The notes beneath the pieces are model-generated. The model did no database searches and was not told where the DNA came from. It was given only the letters and a program-made list of their open reading frames with translations. Positions 62,516 through 64,000 of a DNA stretch of 64,000 bases are shown here, one piece after another. This DNA is from Mesostigma viride (Eukaryota > Streptophyta > Mesostigmatophyceae > Mesostigmatales > Mesostigmataceae). Position 1 is the stretch's first letter; every line of letters starts with the position of its first letter. A program made the position numbers and the translations under genes. The DNA lies in contig RPFO01000213.1 of the NCBI GenBank assembly GCA_009746045.1, positions 10,498,853 through 10,562,852 of the forward strand, in the 5' to 3' direction.

Positions 62516-64000
62516 GGCGGGGAATGTTTACTTTCAGGCTGCAATTGAGGGCTCGCCGGGAATGGAGTCGTAGGGGCGAGGAGCTGGTGGCCTGGAACGA
62601 ACGAGCTTTGGCTGTGCCGAGGGAAGGTTATCGAAAACGAAAAATGACGATCCGCTGGTGGATCTCTGCGTGGTGCTACGCTGTGCGGGTTCGTAGCCAT
62701 CAGACTGCTGCGAGAGCCAGCCACGCAAATCAAGACACAACAGTTGGAGCTTCTAGTTGCTATTCGCGCTACTACGGGCAGCTTTGAAGGCCACAAATCG
62801 GCACACAGTAGCAGAATTTCAGAACTTCCCAGATATCTTAGGAGCCCCCAGCGAGGCCGCATATGGTTACAACCTGTTACAACGGTGCAGCGCCCAGGTT
62901 TCTGTGATAGCTGGTAGCGGCAAGTAGGCGGTCAATCATGAGCGATCAGTGACGGTTATGGTTGAGGATTGATGAGTGGGAAGCGGGCACGTGGCCGCGT
63001 CCGGCCACGAGGCGCGGCGTGGGGGCTTCGAGCCAAAAGCGGCGCACGGCTCACGAGATTGCCCCCCAAGAGGGCCATGACCCTTGCTGGCTCCTTGCCC
63101 CCCTGTGAAAAGCCGTCGTCGCGGGTACGACTGAAGTAGTCTACTGAAGTAATTAGCCTTGCAACGGTGGATCCTCGTAGGATCCAACTAACTGACTGGC
63201 TGTGACGTTGTTGTGACCATTTCATGTTATTTCATGCTGCCTCGCGGTGACGTTTCGGATAGGTACGTCAAGTACGTTACACTTTCCAAAGAAGTTGAAG
63301 CACTTTTCCAAAGAATTGCCGGGCTTTCTTACTTTTGTTTCAGTAATTCCGTCATCGCCTTGCCGCTTGCCACTTGCCACCTGAGCGGGGCATTCTCCAT
63401 TTGGCAAGTGGCACTCGTGTGTCATCGTCGCTCGCATGGAAAAGCTCACTAATTATTATAAACGTCAACACTTTGTTGGGCGGTGTCACATCCTAACAAT
63501 TCGGGGCATTTTACAGCGCTCTGGCTTTTCTCAGCATATCAATCCTTGCAAGTTAAGGTTTATTGTGCTGGAGGCGCTGCCAAAATATCATAGGTGCTTT
63601 GTCTTATCGTTTTGACGTCAGCCTTCCCGATTTCAGACGCTGGTGGATTGTCCAAGGCAGAAGGGTAACAAGGTCGCATTGCAGACGACATTACTCATTA
63701 TAGCCACAATCCGGTGGCGGAATGAAAGGGCGGACAGTGGTGGCATGCGGACTCATTTATCCCGTAGGCGTGCAGGGGGGGTGCCGCGGCTAATTGAGAA
63801 CATGCGATTCACAGAGCGACTCCGGAGGCGCCCGCACGGTTTGGCAGCTGAATCCTGCGCGTGGCTGACGTCGGAAACAGGCATTCTGTCCACTTCGGCT
63901 AATTTCCATCCATAGAAAACAAATACTCATCCCAGCTTCTGAAGGTGTGATCAATCGGTGCAAAATGTACTCGCCGTTACTGCACCCTGGGACCCCATTG
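62516..64000. other. Upstream region of phytoene synthase
   Basis: Holds the PSY promoter by position. No second gene is recognised; several short open frames have no family resemblance. A plus-strand divergent partner starting beyond the window is possible given the pattern of the other genes. Confidence 0.4.

Overview
This looks like a nuclear window from a flagellated green alga or a close relative. The evidence is a plant-type phytoene synthase with a transit-peptide-like leader, a plastid-targeted-looking membrane protein, an ARL6/BBS3-type GTPase (a gene normally kept by organisms with cilia), a short CCCTAAA tract and TGTAA motifs in likely 3' ends. The species cannot be named from sequence alone; a prasinophyte-grade alga with a repeat-rich genome is one guess. 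No rRNA, tRNA gene, CRISPR array or bacterial operon was seen.

Nearly all genes are split into short exons in long repeat-filled introns, so contiguous open frames mislead. I rebuilt exon chains by hand from splice sites, reading phase and family similarity. Seven genes emerge: LZIC-like ICAT-domain protein (minus, 2245-7528); GYF plus GAR-like domain protein (plus, 8297-17816, 8 exons, 751 aa); ARL6/BBS3 (minus, 23389-26110); Cof-type HAD phosphatase (plus, 27113-28938); small plastid-type membrane protein (minus, 38212-39567); STN1-like CST subunit (plus, 40926-49086); phytoene synthase (minus, 58150-62515).

The first six genes form three head-to-head pairs with 0.77, 1.0 and 1.36 kb between start codons, which suggests shared bidirectional promoters. 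The pairs are separated by blocks of mobile and repeated DNA: 17.8-23.4 kb (LINE 3' end, tRNA-related SINE array with a nested inverted-repeat element), 28.9-38.2 kb (two LINEs head to head, one split by a nested tandem element, plus several dispersed repeats) and 49.1-58.1 kb (minisatellites, a solo LTR with target-site duplication, dispersed repeats, LINE pieces).

The most striking signal is that introns repeatedly carry degraded copies of the adjacent splice junction: intron end plus exon start, or exon end plus donor. It is seen in the GYF/GAR gene, ARL6, the membrane-protein gene and STN1. In STN1, seven upstream copies of one 3' splice site all keep the reading frame of the OB-fold exon. 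In the GYF/GAR gene a copied exon end forms a possible 27-nt frame-preserving cassette exon. In the membrane-protein gene the C-terminal coding end and its stop codon are tandemly duplicated. Local tandem duplication across splice junctions therefore seems to be how introns grow here, and it may create new splice forms.
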